From assembly GCA_041398565.1 (NCBI GenBank), contig JAWKUN010000004.1:930001-994000 (forward strand): a stretch of DNA of 64,000 bases, in the 5' to 3' direction. The notes beneath the pieces were generated by a model. That model worked only from the letters and a program-made list of their open reading frames with translations. It was not told where the DNA came from and made no database searches. The position numbers and the translations under genes are program-made. The stretch is from DATGPD01 sp041398565. GTDB lineage: Bacteria; Planctomycetota; UBA1135; UBA2386. This document shows positions 44,818 through 54,191 of the stretch, in pieces. How positions within the stretch are numbered: the stretch's first letter is position 1; each line of letters opens with the position of its first letter.

Positions 44818-47800
44818 ATGGGGCGGACAACGAGAGATGTCGCGGCGCTGGCCGCTTGCTGGCTGGTAGCTGCTTGCGGCGGCGGCGGCGCGGGTACCGG
44901 CGGATCCAACGGTTCGGATACCCCGGTGACCATCGGCGACCTCGCGCTGCTCGAGTCCTCGCCGGCAGACGACGCGGTGCAGGTGGCGGTGGACTCGTCG
45001 CTGTGGCTGCGCTTCGACGGCGTGCTCGTGCGCGATTGTCTCACGCCCGAGAACGTCTGGCTGACCACCGCTGCGGGTTCGGCAGTGGCGGCCGCGACCT
45101 CCCTCGCCGGTGCGGGCCGGGAGGTGACCATCACCCCGAGCGCCCTGGCACCGGAGACCGACTACGAGCTGCACCTGTCGCCGTTCGTGTGCGACACCAA
45201 TGGCCGCATCCTGGCTGACTCGCGGACCATCCGGTTCCGCACTCTCGACCAGAGGCCGCCGGCCCTGAGCGGAGCCTCGGTCGCCGATGCCCAGACCGGA
45301 GTCGATCGGCTGGCCAACTTCGTGCTCACCTTCGACGAGGCCCTGGCACCCGCCTCGATCGACGCCACCACGGTCTACCTGCGCGACGTCTTCGGTAGCG
45401 ACTACCCGTGTGCATTGACTCTGGTCGACGGCTACCGCGTCGTCGTCGACCCGCTCGCCGACCTGGCCGGGAACCGCCGCTACGTGCTGGCGGTAGCCGG
45501 CGGTGCGCGCGGTCTGACCGACCGCGCCGGCAACGTGCTGGCCCAGGGCTTCCGCGCCACGTTCACCACCGCGCCCGACACCACAGCGCCCCTGCTGCAG
45601 GAAGTGTGGCCGCCGCAGGAGCTGGTCATCTCGCCGCTGGCTCGGCCGGAGATCGTGTTCAACGAGTCGGTGGACCCTGCGAGCATCGAGCCCAACTCGG
45701 TGGCACTGGTCGACGACTTCAGCAACGTCTACCCCCTGCGGATCGCCGCCGACCCGAGCAAGCACCGCCTGCGCCTGGTGCCCAGCTCGCCGCTGCCGAA
45801 GGGCGTCGGCGTCCGGCTCAGCGTCGCCGGCGGCGCCGGTGCGCTCACCGACCTCAGCGGCAACACGCTCGGCAGCGGTTCGCTGTCCCGCTGGACCGTG
45901 GGCAACGACGACGCACCGCCCGCGGTGGTGCAGGTCCATCCGGCAATCGACGCCGAACGTGTGTCGCTCAACGTCCGCCCGCACCTGACCTTCGACGAAC
46001 CGCTCGACAGCGCCTCCGTGCACGCAGGCAGCGTCGTGCTGCGCGACGCGCAGGGCGGCGTCGTCGCCGGCGCCGTCCTGCTCACCGCCGGTGCAACCGG
46101 CATCGAGGTCGTCCCGACCGCGAACCTCCGGCGCGCGACGACCTACACGCTGGTGGTCCGCGGCGGCGGCGACGGTGTGCGCGACCGCGCCGGCAACACG
46201 TTGTCCACCGACCTGGAGTTCCGTTTCCGCGCCGCCGACGACGCCACCCTGCCCGAGGTCATCCTGCTGCCCGCCGATGGCGCCACGGCCGTCCCCACCG
46301 ACAGCCACGTCAGTGCCGTGTTCGACTCGCCGGTCGACGCCAGCACGGTCTCGACCGACACCCTCTTCCTCAGCACGCGCAACGGCACGCCCGTGGCGGG
46401 CGACGTCGAGGTCGTGCGCGGCGGCCGCGCCGCCCGCTTCACACCGCGCTCGCCGCTGCTGGCGGGAACATGGTACCGACTCACCCTGCGCGGTGGCATC
46501 GACGGCGTGCGCGAGATCTCCGGCAACTGGCTGGGCGTCGACGAGGTGCACGAGTTCCGCACGGGTTTCGACGCCGACATCCAAGCGCCGACGGTGCGCG
46601 TCTCGCTCAACGCCGCTGCCGACCTGCGCAAGCAAGGCATGCAGGTGCCGGCGTCGGGGTTCACGATCGACGTCTACGCCCAGGATCCCGGCAACTACGC
46701 CTTCGATCCGAGTTCGTTCGAAGTGACCCTCCTCGGCCTGGAGTCGGGGCCGACCGCCGACCAGATCTACGCGCTCGCAACCGTGACTCGCGATCGCCTC
46801 AGCTGGCGCGTGCCGACCGACCGCGCGCTGCCTCCCGGCGAGTACAGGATCCGCGCCGCCGGCCGCGACCTGTCGGGCAACCTGGGCGAAGCAGAGACCG
46901 TCTCCTTCACCGTGGTCGCGCCCCGCGCCGACAAGGTCCCGTTCGAGCGAACACACGTCGTCTGGGTGCGCACCGATCTCGATCGCGACGGCAACGGCCG
47001 CAGTGACTTCGTCGACGATCTGACGAAGCTCGGCTTCGTGATCGACGGCGATCCACGAGGCACCAACCAGCGGATGATCGACATCCTGCGCGCCGGCATC
47101 GTGGCGCAGGCACACCATCTGTTCGACCGCTCCGCGTCGGGCGCTGCCCAAGGCGATGGCTCGGTCGCCATCCGCTTCACCGACCGGCGCCCGGCCGGAG
47201 TCGCACACATGCAGATCGCGCTCGGCGGGCTCGACCCCGAGGCGCCCCGGCAGCGCGACTACGGCGACGAGTCGTCGGGCGTGCTCGGCCGCGCCTTCTT
47301 CGACGCGTACAACCGCCAGACCAACGACCTGAACATCGGCACCAACCCCGGCCTCGGGGTGTTCCCCGGCGAACTGTTCCTGTTCCAGGCCTCGATCCAT
47401 CGCCGCGTCTACCCGGCGTTCATCACGTCGTTCGCGCGCCGCTTCCTCAACCTGGCACCGGCCATGGGCGGCACACCTGTCGGCTCGGGAGACGACGATG
47501 CGATCGTGGTCGCCGCCGGCTTCGACTACGTCCGCGCCACGTCCGAGCAACGCCTGCGCTACGACGCCATCTTCCGCGCCGCCGACGAGTGGGCGACGGC
47601 AGTCGGCATCGTCCTGGCCCACGAGGTCGGCCATTCTGTCGGGCTGGTCGCCGAGGGCCCGAGCCCGCTCGGCCTGTACGGCGACGCATCGCTGCACGAC
47701 GAAGCGGCCGGCGTGGCCGACGTCATGGCCCCAGCGGTGGGCTACGACTCGCTCATCCAGCTCGACTACGCCTTCCGCGACCTCGACCTCGCCTACCTGC

Positions 47801-47823
47801 GGCAGCGCCTGATCCTGAAGTGA
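44818..47823 (+). CDS. Lipoprotein with tandem Big_5 domains and a C-terminal HExxH metalloprotease-like domain
   Basis: 1001 residues. The signal peptide ends in LVAACGGGG, a lipobox with Cys at about 20, so it should be surface- or membrane-attached. Five Ig-like Big_5-type domains follow (about 38-140, 145-245, 250-355, 360-465, 470-585), each with a D/N-x-x-L-D/V-x-x-S-(V/I) motif such as LTFDEALAPASID and LTFDEPLDSASV. A sixth beta domain covers about 590-690. DLDRDGNGRSDFVDD (about 718-733) looks like a calcium loop. The C-terminus holds HEVGHSVGLVAEG (H935, E936, H939) and a Met-turn-like DVMAPAVGYD, as in metzincin-like proteases. The usual third zinc His would be at 945 but is Ala. 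The gene heads a tight three-gene run. Confidence 0.82.
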   Translation: MGRTTRDVAALAACWLVAACGGGGAGTGGSNGSDTPVTIGDLALLESSPADDAVQVAVDSSLWLRFDGVLVRDCLTPENVWLTTAAGSAVAAATSLAGAGREVTITPSALAPETDYELHLSPFVCDTNGRILADSRTIRFRTLDQRPPALSGASVADAQTGVDRLANFVLTFDEALAPASIDATTVYLRDVFGSDYPCALTLVDGYRVVVDPLADLAGNRRYVLAVAGGARGLTDRAGNVLAQGFRATFTTAPDTTAPLLQEVWPPQELVISPLARPEIVFNESVDPASIEPNSVALVDDFSNVYPLRIAADPSKHRLRLVPSSPLPKGVGVRLSVAGGAGALTDLSGNTLGSGSLSRWTVGNDDAPPAVVQVHPAIDAERVSLNVRPHLTFDEPLDSASVHAGSVVLRDAQGGVVAGAVLLTAGATGIEVVPTANLRRATTYTLVVRGGGDGVRDRAGNTLSTDLEFRFRAADDATLPEVILLPADGATAVPTDSHVSAVFDSPVDASTVSTDTLFLSTRNGTPVAGDVEVVRGGRAARFTPRSPLLAGTWYRLTLRGGIDGVREISGNWLGVDEVHEFRTGFDADIQAPTVRVSLNAAADLRKQGMQVPASGFTIDVYAQDPGNYAFDPSSFEVTLLGLESGPTADQIYALATVTRDRLSWRVPTDRALPPGEYRIRAAGRDLSGNLGEAETVSFTVVAPRADKVPFERTHVVWVRTDLDRDGNGRSDFVDDLTKLGFVIDGDPRGTNQRMIDILRAGIVAQAHHLFDRSASGAAQGDGSVAIRFTDRRPAGVAHMQIALGGLDPEAPRQRDYGDESSGVLGRAFFDAYNRQTNDLNIGTNPGLGVFPGELFLFQASIHRRVYPAFITSFARRFLNLAPAMGGTPVGSGDDDAIVVAAGFDYVRATSEQRLRYDAIFRAADEWATAVGIVLAHEVGHSVGLVAEGPSPLGLYGDASLHDEAAGVADVMAPAVGYDSLIQLDYAFRDLDLAYLRQRLILK

Positions 47824-47825
47824 GC

Positions 47826-48854
47826 ATGCTGACCTTCCTGCATACCCGTGTGCCCGTCCTGTCCCTGTGGGTCGTCGCCATGGCGGCGGCTCGGCCGGCA
47901 GCGTCCCAGGACGAAGCCAGCGCGTTGGCAAGTCTCGTCGGTCGGGCCGATGTCGTCTCGCTCGCCCGCGCCGTGCGCGTGGGTGACGGCACACCAGGCC
48001 AGCTGCAGGTGGTGCTTCGAATCGAAGAGACCTTGCTGGGCACGGCACCGGCGATCGTCACGCTCTCCGAGCCTGAAGAACGCGGCTGCGGCCGCGCCTT
48101 GCTAGCCGTCGCCACCGGCCAGCGCTTCGTAGCCTGCCTGCGGCGCCAGGGCGAGAACTTCGCGCTGGTCGCGGCGGGCGCACGGGCGCTGCCCCTCGCC
48201 ACCGCGACGGTCGTCGCGCACGTGCGCGCCCTGGCGACGGCCGCTGCGGGCATGCCGCGCCTGACGGTGCTGATCGACGCCCTGGACAGCGACGACGCCC
48301 GGGTGTGCACCGACGCGGCGCTCGCCCTACCGCTCGAGCCGACGTTGCCGGCCATCGGCGCCGACCAGCGGGCCGCGGTCGTCGCTGCCTTGCGCCGCGC
48401 GCTGCCGGCACGATCTCGCGGGCTTCCGAGCCTCGTCGTGGCGTGCACCCACTTGGGTGAGTCGGCCGCGATCGAAGTGATGCTGCCGTCGTACTTGGAC
48501 GGAAGCTCGGGTCCTGCCGAGCGGCTCCTGGCCACCGCCATGTTGCAGATCGACCAAGGCGCGCTGGCCCGCGCACTCGGTGCGCGCATCGACCGACTGG
48601 CCTCGCCGCTCGAGCGGGCCCGCGCCCTCACCCTCCTCGACGCCATGGACGGCGTCGTCGCGCGCGCACCGCTGCAGGCGCTGGTCCGCGCCGCCGCCGA
48701 GCGCGGCACGCGGGTGCGCGCCTGCGCCTGCCTGCTGCGCAACGGCGCGCCGGAGTCAGACCTCGCCGGGGTGGTCGAACCCGCCGTGCTGGACTCGGCC
48801 CGCCAGGCCGCGAAGCCGCAGCGTCCGCGGTTCCGTTCCATCCGTCCGGAGTGA
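47826..48854 (+). CDS. Secreted protein of unknown function, possibly helical-repeat
   Basis: 342 residues with a signal peptide (1-27, VPVLSLWVVAMAAARPAASQ). The first part (about 30-130) is beta-rich: ADVVSLARAVRVGDG, QLQVVLRIEETLLGTAPAIV, QRFVACLRRQGENFALVAAG. The rest is a series of helices like HEAT or armadillo repeats: RLTVLIDALDSDDARVCTDA, RLLATAMLQIDQGALARALG, RALTLLDAMDGVVARAPLQA. I know no family. The start lies 2 nt after the stop of the Big_5/metalloprotease lipoprotein gene and its stop is 4 nt before the next gene, so the three are surely one operon. Confidence 0.68.
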   Translation: MLTFLHTRVPVLSLWVVAMAAARPAASQDEASALASLVGRADVVSLARAVRVGDGTPGQLQVVLRIEETLLGTAPAIVTLSEPEERGCGRALLAVATGQRFVACLRRQGENFALVAAGARALPLATATVVAHVRALATAAAGMPRLTVLIDALDSDDARVCTDAALALPLEPTLPAIGADQRAAVVAALRRALPARSRGLPSLVVACTHLGESAAIEVMLPSYLDGSSGPAERLLATAMLQIDQGALARALGARIDRLASPLERARALTLLDAMDGVVARAPLQALVRAAAERGTRVRACACLLRNGAPESDLAGVVEPAVLDSARQAAKPQRPRFRSIRPE

Positions 48855-48858
48855 TCGC

Positions 48859-51144
48859 ATGACCGCCCACCGCACGCGCAGCGTCGAGCGTCCCTGGGTC
48901 CACGCCTCGCGCTTGGACCCCGATACTCTGACTCGGCCGTTGGCCGAGGTGCGCCTGCCCCCGCGCGTGCGGCGCGCCTGTGCGAGCCTGGGCCTGCACA
49001 CGGTCGCCGACGTCCTCGGTCTCGACGAAGAGACCTTCGTGGCACAGCGTGGGGTCGGCCGCCGTAGCTGGCAGCGACTGGTCGTGGCCGTGCGACGTTC
49101 GCTGTTCGAGCTGACCGGCCTGGCTCCCGGCCAAGCCCAACAAGCCCAGCACATGCCGGCGTTCGCGCAGCCGACGACCCAGCGCGCGCTGCGCCGACTC
49201 GGTTCGCCAGATGCCGGCATGCTCCTGCGCGCGGTGCGCGACGCGGTGTTGGCGCTGCCCGGCGTGGCCGAGGACGAATACGAACGCCTCGCGTCGCAGG
49301 GCGCCGCGCACCCGCGGCCCGCCGCACCGACGGCACCAGGCTCACGGCTCTGGCCGGCAGCCCTCGCCGACCGGTCTCTGCACGAGCTCAACCTGCGCAC
49401 CGAACTCGCAGACCGCCTGAACGAGTTCGGCCTCCGCACCCTGGGCGATGCCTTGAGTGTGGACCCGACCGCGCTCGCCGCAGACCCGGCGGTGGCCGAG
49501 TCCGGCGTCGACGAGCTGCGCGCGGCGCTCGGCGTGTTCTTCGCGCCCGTGCTCACCGACAGGCGTTCCGAGTCCGCCGGCGGTAGCCTGGCCCGACTGC
49601 TCGCGGCCTTGGCCGAAGAGGACCGTGCGCTCGTCACGGCGGCGCTCGGCCTCGCCGGCGAACGGCCGGTGACCCGGCCCCACCTTGCCCGCTTGTACGG
49701 CCTCACCCTCGACGGTCTCGAGACGCGCGAGGAACGCTGCCGCAACAGCGTCCGCAGTCGCTGTCCCGACCTGCTGCAGACCTGGCGTCAGGCCGCCGAA
49801 GCCGAGCTCGCCGCGCAAGACGGGGTCGTGCGCAGCGAGCGGATCGCGCAGGGACCGCTGCGCGAACTGGCCGCCGCCGGCGACCCCGGACTGCCCCTGC
49901 GCGTGCTCGCCTTCTTCTTCGCGCGGGAGCTGTACCTCGTCGGCGACGTCGTGACCACGGTCGACGCCGGAACGTGCCGGCGCATCGGGTCCGCGCTGGC
50001 CCGCCTGCGCCACACGCTGCCACGCCCGCTGGCGGCGATCGAAGCCGATCTGGCAGACGCCGGCCTGCCGACGATCCGACGCGGACTGCTGCAGTGGCTC
50101 GTCCAGCAGGACTCCCACCTGCAAGTGGTGATCGATCCGTTGCTGAGCGAAGTGCTGCGCCGCCGCCGGGCCACCGTCGGCGACCGCATCGAGCAGGTCC
50201 TGCGCAGCGCCGGACGCGCACTGTCGCTCGCCGAGCTGTTGTTCCGCTACCGCGATCGCCACCGTCGAGCGCGCCGGTCACGTCTCCTCGACAACCTGTG
50301 GGCGGAACCCCGTTTCGTCGAGGTCGGCCCCGGCACTTGGGATCTGCGCGAGCGGCACGTCGACCAAGCCGAGCTCATCGAGGCCGAGGCCGTCCGGGTG
50401 CGCGACATCATCTGCACCGTGGGCGGCCGCCACGACGTCGCCGACCTGATCGAGGGTGGCGAGAGCAGCGACCGCGTGCTGTTCCTGCTGCGCGACTGCC
50501 TGCGGCGCGACCCGTCGCTGCGCAGCCTCGGCCGCGGCGAGTTCTGCCCCCGATCCATGCGCATGTCGACGCAGATCGAGGCGCTGCAGCACGCCCTGCG
50601 CGCGGCGATGGGCGAGTTGCCGCTCGAGCGCTTCCTCGCCAACCAGCACCGCGCGTCGCGCGAGCTGCGCACGCGCCTGCTGCGCGAGAACCACCTGTTC
50701 GTGGAGGTGGCGCCCGACCGGATCGACCTGCTGACCAACTACCCCTACACCGGCGAGCGGCTGCGCACGCTTCTGCGCACCGTCGAGCTGCACCTCGAAC
50801 AGCACGACGGATTCGATCGGCTGACCGGTGCGCTCGCCGCGGTGGAAGAAGCCGGGCTCGGCGGCCGTTTCCTGTCCGAGCACATGCTCAGCGACATCCT
50901 GCGCCGGCACTCCCGGTTCGAAATGCTGTCGGGCGACCTCGTGGCGCTGCGCTCGCGCGGTCTGCGCTCGTGGATCCAGCAGCGTTCACGCGACGCCATC
51001 CGGCGCGCGTCACAGGGTCTCACCGCCTCGCAGATCCAAGCCGAGATCCCGGAGCTGGCGCAGTTCGCCACCTGCCTCGAGACGCTGATCGCCGACGATC
51101 CGATGGTGCAGTCCGCGGACGGCATGCACTACCGAGTCGTCTGA
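48859..51144 (+). CDS. Alpha-CTD / sigma-region-4-like / tandem winged-helix protein
   Basis: 761 residues, no signal peptide, probably cytosolic and DNA-binding. Residues about 22-85 match the RNA polymerase alpha C-terminal domain (PLAEVRLPPRVRRACASLGL, HTVADVLGLDEETFVAQRGV, GRRSWQRLV). About 170-226 is a second such domain (SLHELNLRTELADRLNEFGL, RTLGDALSVDPTALA). About 243-305 reads like sigma-70 region 4 (LLAALAEEDRALVTAALGLA, then RPHLARLYGLTLDGLETREE). The rest is a row of about 60-residue winged-helix modules of HARE-HTH type at about 436-500, 513-562, 577-628, 637-700 and 704-761, each closing on a D-P-x-F/hydrophobic-G-x-W/F-x-L wing. A transcription regulator is inferred. It ends a three-gene operon with two secreted proteins. 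Confidence 0.78.
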   Translation: MTAHRTRSVERPWVHASRLDPDTLTRPLAEVRLPPRVRRACASLGLHTVADVLGLDEETFVAQRGVGRRSWQRLVVAVRRSLFELTGLAPGQAQQAQHMPAFAQPTTQRALRRLGSPDAGMLLRAVRDAVLALPGVAEDEYERLASQGAAHPRPAAPTAPGSRLWPAALADRSLHELNLRTELADRLNEFGLRTLGDALSVDPTALAADPAVAESGVDELRAALGVFFAPVLTDRRSESAGGSLARLLAALAEEDRALVTAALGLAGERPVTRPHLARLYGLTLDGLETREERCRNSVRSRCPDLLQTWRQAAEAELAAQDGVVRSERIAQGPLRELAAAGDPGLPLRVLAFFFARELYLVGDVVTTVDAGTCRRIGSALARLRHTLPRPLAAIEADLADAGLPTIRRGLLQWLVQQDSHLQVVIDPLLSEVLRRRRATVGDRIEQVLRSAGRALSLAELLFRYRDRHRRARRSRLLDNLWAEPRFVEVGPGTWDLRERHVDQAELIEAEAVRVRDIICTVGGRHDVADLIEGGESSDRVLFLLRDCLRRDPSLRSLGRGEFCPRSMRMSTQIEALQHALRAAMGELPLERFLANQHRASRELRTRLLRENHLFVEVAPDRIDLLTNYPYTGERLRTLLRTVELHLEQHDGFDRLTGALAAVEEAGLGGRFLSEHMLSDILRRHSRFEMLSGDLVALRSRGLRSWIQQRSRDAIRRASQGLTASQIQAEIPELAQFATCLETLIADDPMVQSADGMHYRVV

Positions 51145-51185
51145 GGCCGCCGTCGGTCCCTCGACGGACGCGATGGCGGCGACGC

Positions 51186-51287
51186 GGCCGAACCGCCCGG
51201 CAGGTTGGGCGACCGGTGGAGATTCCGACGTGCGGAGCCGGTCGAACATCGAGGCACCGCCACGGATGGATCACGCAACGCGGACTC
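51186..51287 (+). repeat. Partial copy of the inverted-repeat element
   Basis: This 102-bp stretch, in the 160-bp gap between convergent genes, aligns with 63872-63974 at about three quarters identity or better, sharing GGTGGAGATT-like and CGGATGGATC cores. Its right end keeps GCGGACTC, but the left terminal repeat is reduced to GAGTC (51134). Confidence 0.65.
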
Positions 51288-51304
51288 CGAGGGCTCGCTG
51301 CGCC

Positions 51305-52165
51305 TCACGCCGGTGCACCGCACGACCAGCGGGCCGCACGAAACGTGACCGGCACGAGAACGATGCCCGCGACGACGTCGACGACGTAGTGGTAGCGCAG
51401 GACCACGGTCGCCAGGACCAGCGCCCCGGCGATCGGCAGCAGCACCACCAAGAGGCGTGGCGCGTGCCGGCGAGCGAGCTCCAGCGTCACCAGGGTCATC
51501 ATCGTGTGCCCGCTCGGCATGCAGTCGAAGCGATTGGCCTCCAGGCGGTCGAGCCAAGTGTGCACCTCTTCGGCGAGGCCCAGCCCTACCAGGCCCCCAC
51601 CGAAGTCCAGGTAGCGGTAGGGCGGCAAGGTCGGGAAGAGGTAGTAGCCCAGGTAGCTCAACAGGAAGCCCACGGACACGGTCGCCAGTGCTTCGTCGTA
51701 GACCGGCCAGCGGCCCGAGCGCATCAGGGCCACGAGAACGACGACCGGCAGGAAGTAGAAGGTGGCGTAGGCGAGCTGCAGGCCCTCGACCAGCCACGGC
51801 CGCAGGAAAGCCTGGAGGGCGACGCCGGGGTCGACGCCGAAGAGCCAGCGGTCGAAGGCGATGCAGCGCCATTCGAACGGCTGCGGGTGCAGGGCGGGCA
51901 GGGCGAAGCCGACCGCGGAGAACGCCAGCGGCAGCGCCAACACCACCACCGCCGACCAAGCGATACGACCAGCGGCCCGGTCGATGGGCAGCCACCACGC
52001 CAGTGCCAGGAGGCCGCCGTGCACCGCCACCGGTAGGAGCAGCGGCACGCGCGCGTCGAACGCCCGCGTACCCAGGGTGATGACGAGCACGCACGCCAAG
52101 TAGGTCACGAACGCGGCGCGCACCGTGGCGAGGCCGCTCGACGGCAGCGAGGCACATTCGCGCAT
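51305..52165 (-). CDS. PAP2-type membrane phosphatase
   Basis: 286 residues with about six membrane helices. The PAP2 signature is visible in its second and third motifs: FDCMPSGHTMMTL (PSGH) and RYHYVVDVVAG (R-x-H-x3-D). These enzymes remove phosphate from lipid phosphates such as undecaprenyl diphosphate, phosphatidate or lipid A. The first motif (K-x6-R-P) is not clear; LFPTLPPYRY may stand in its place, as in the inositol-phosphoceramide-synthase-like branch. The substrate is unknown. The ATG at 52165 is preferred, giving a short N-terminus before the first helix. It is convergent with the alpha-CTD-like gene. Confidence 0.84.
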   Translation of the reverse strand: MRECASLPSSGLATVRAAFVTYLACVLVITLGTRAFDARVPLLLPVAVHGGLLALAWWLPIDRAAGRIAWSAVVVLALPLAFSAVGFALPALHPQPFEWRCIAFDRWLFGVDPGVALQAFLRPWLVEGLQLAYATFYFLPVVVLVALMRSGRWPVYDEALATVSVGFLLSYLGYYLFPTLPPYRYLDFGGGLVGLGLAEEVHTWLDRLEANRFDCMPSGHTMMTLVTLELARRHAPRLLVVLLPIAGALVLATVVLRYHYVVDVVAGIVLVPVTFRAARWSCGAPA

Positions 52166-52334
52166 TCGCGGTGAGTATGCGCGGTGCCAGGCACCGGAGC
52201 GAGCCGAACCGAAGCGGTGGCGGCGCATCGCTCGATCCTCGCCGAGGCGTCATCGACTCTTGACTGCGGAGCCTACGTGCGTCCGCGGGCGGCGGCTCGA
52301 CGTCGGAGTCGGGGCGCCAGGAGCCGCGCCGCCG

Positions 52335-53387
52335 TTACGCTCGGTCTCTCGGCGCCCGGCGTTCGGCCGGCGCCGCCGCCATGTCGCAGAACACCCGCTC
52401 GGCGATCTGCACCGCGTTCAGCGCCGCGCCTTTGCGCACTTGGTCGCCGACCAACCAGAACGTCAGACCGGGGACGAAGACGCGGCTGGCCCGAACCCGT
52501 CCCACCGCCACCGGATCGCGACCCGAACTGGTCACGGGCATCGGGTAGAGCCGCGCGCCGGGGTCGTCCACCACCTCCAGGCCAGGCGCCGCGGCGAACA
52601 AGGCACGTGCCGCCGCGGGGTCGAGGGGTCGCTCGAGCTCGACGGTCACCGCCTCGGCATGGCAGCGCTCGACGGGTACCCGCACGCAGGTAGCTTCGAT
52701 GGCCAACTGCGGCAGGCCGAGGATCTTGCGCGACTCGTACAGCATCTTGTCCTCCTCGCGCGTGAAGCCGTCGGGCTGGAACACGTCGACGTGCGGGAAG
52801 AGGTTGAACGCCAGACTCTGCGGCAGGGCGCTGGGCACGAACGGCTCGTCGGCCAGCGAGGCGCGCGTGCCCGCCTTGAGCTCGTCGACGGCGCGGGCCC
52901 CGGCCCCGGACGCCGCCTGGTAGGTGGACACCACCACCCGCCCCAGACCGGTGGCGCGCTGCAACGGTGCCAGCGCCAGGCACAGCAGGATCGTCGAGCA
53001 GTTCGGGTTGGCGACGATGCCGCGCGTGTCACCGGCGAGCACACTGCCGTTGCACTCGGGAACGACGAGCGGCACTTCGGGGTGCATGCGGAAGGCCGAG
53101 CTGTTGTCGACCACCAGCGCACCGTGCGCCGCGGCGACCGGCGCCAGCGCGCGCGACACCGCCGCTCCGGCCGAGAAGAAGCAGAGGTCGAGGCCGGCGA
53201 GCGCCTCCGGCGTCGCCTCGTGCACGGGATGCGCACCTCCTGCGTGCGCGATCCGCCGGCCGGCGCTGCGCGCCGAGGCCATCAGGCGCAGCTCGGAGCA
53301 AGGGAACGCCCGGGCCGCCAGAACTGCCAGCAGATCGAGACCCACGGCCCCCGTGGCGCCGACGATGCCGACCCGCAGCCCGCTCAT
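52335..53387 (-). CDS. asd: Aspartate-semialdehyde dehydrogenase
   Basis: 350 residues, normal length. Asd reduces aspartyl phosphate to aspartate semialdehyde with NADPH, at the branch point to lysine/diaminopimelate, threonine and methionine. The nucleotide-binding start is MSGLRVGIVGATGAVGLDLL, VVDNSSAFRMHPEVPLVVPE is typical, and the nucleophile is C130 in IVANPNCSTILL. Substrate-binding STYQAASGAGARAVDEL and the catalytic His region NLFPHVDVF follow. The ATG overlaps the stop of moaC (ATGA), so the two are translated from one mRNA, an unusual pairing. Confidence 0.95.
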   Translation of the reverse strand: MSGLRVGIVGATGAVGLDLLAVLAARAFPCSELRLMASARSAGRRIAHAGGAHPVHEATPEALAGLDLCFFSAGAAVSRALAPVAAAHGALVVDNSSAFRMHPEVPLVVPECNGSVLAGDTRGIVANPNCSTILLCLALAPLQRATGLGRVVVSTYQAASGAGARAVDELKAGTRASLADEPFVPSALPQSLAFNLFPHVDVFQPDGFTREEDKMLYESRKILGLPQLAIEATCVRVPVERCHAEAVTVELERPLDPAAARALFAAAPGLEVVDDPGARLYPMPVTSSGRDPVAVGRVRASRVFVPGLTFWLVGDQVRKGAALNAVQIAERVFCDMAAAPAERRAPRDRA

Positions 53388-53893
53388 GGCGCCGCCTCGC
53401 GCCGCCATTCGCCGGACTTGCCGCCCAGCTTGCGCAACAGCTCGACGTCGGTGATCCGCGCCTCGCGACACAGCGCCTTGCACATGTCGTAGACGGTGAG
53501 CGCCGCCATCGCGGCGGCGGTGAGCGCCTCCATCTCCACACCCGTCGCCGCGCGGCAGCGGGCCAGCGCGCGCACTTCGAGGCTGGCGTCGCCCACCGGC
53601 TGGAAGGTCACCTCGACGTGGTCGAGGCCCAGCGGGTGGCAGAGGGGGATGAGGCGGCCGGTCTCCTTGGCCGCCAGGATGCCAGCGACCCGCGCCACGG
53701 CCAGCGCCTCGCCTTTGGGCAGATCGCCGCGCAGCACCATCGACCGCACGGCTGGGGTCAGGTGGATGCGGGCGCGCGCCTCGGCCAGGCGTTCCGTCTC
53801 GGGCTTGGCCGAGACGTCGACCATCCGGGCTCGACCGTGCGCGTCGAGGTGGGACAGGCGCGGTCCGTCTTGCGGATCTTGCGGTTCGACCAT
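53384..53893 (-). CDS. moaC: Cyclic pyranopterin monophosphate synthase
   Basis: 169 residues, normal for MoaC. With MoaA it converts GTP to cyclic pyranopterin monophosphate, the first step of molybdenum cofactor synthesis. Conserved blocks are LSHLDAHGRARMVDVSAKPE, LPKGEALAVARVAGILAAKE, IPLCHPLGLDHVEV (active-site His), ATGVEMEALTAAAMAALTVY and DMCKALCREARITDVELL with the conserved Lys-Asp pattern. The start at 53893 is where similarity begins. No other Mo-cofactor gene is in the window. The stop overlaps asd. Confidence 0.95.
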   Translation of the reverse strand: MVEPQDPQDGPRLSHLDAHGRARMVDVSAKPETERLAEARARIHLTPAVRSMVLRGDLPKGEALAVARVAGILAAKETGRLIPLCHPLGLDHVEVTFQPVGDASLEVRALARCRAATGVEMEALTAAAMAALTVYDMCKALCREARITDVELLRKLGGKSGEWRREAAP

Positions 53894-54191
53894 CTGGGAT
53901 ACGACGTGGACTGCGGCGCGCGCGGACTCTACCAGATGCGTCGTTGCGGCCCTTCTCGGTGAGGTCCTTCTCCGCGGTGCGCCGGCCCGGTGCCGACGGG
54001 ATCCGACTCTCCCCGACGCTCCCACCGACGTAACAGCCGCTAGGCTCCCTCGGACTGCGTCCTACAATCCGACACTGTCGGCGCTTGCCTCGATCGGGTC
54101 CCGGGTTTCCTGGAGCCTCGACGGGGTCTCCGCCGATCTAGAACCAGTTCCCGGCGGGGCACCCAGCTCCCCAGTCCACCTTCCCGAACAC

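Noticed and set aside
53496..54191. An upstream extension of the S41 protease frame
   Set aside because: It runs antisense through moaC. The signal peptide begins at 54192.
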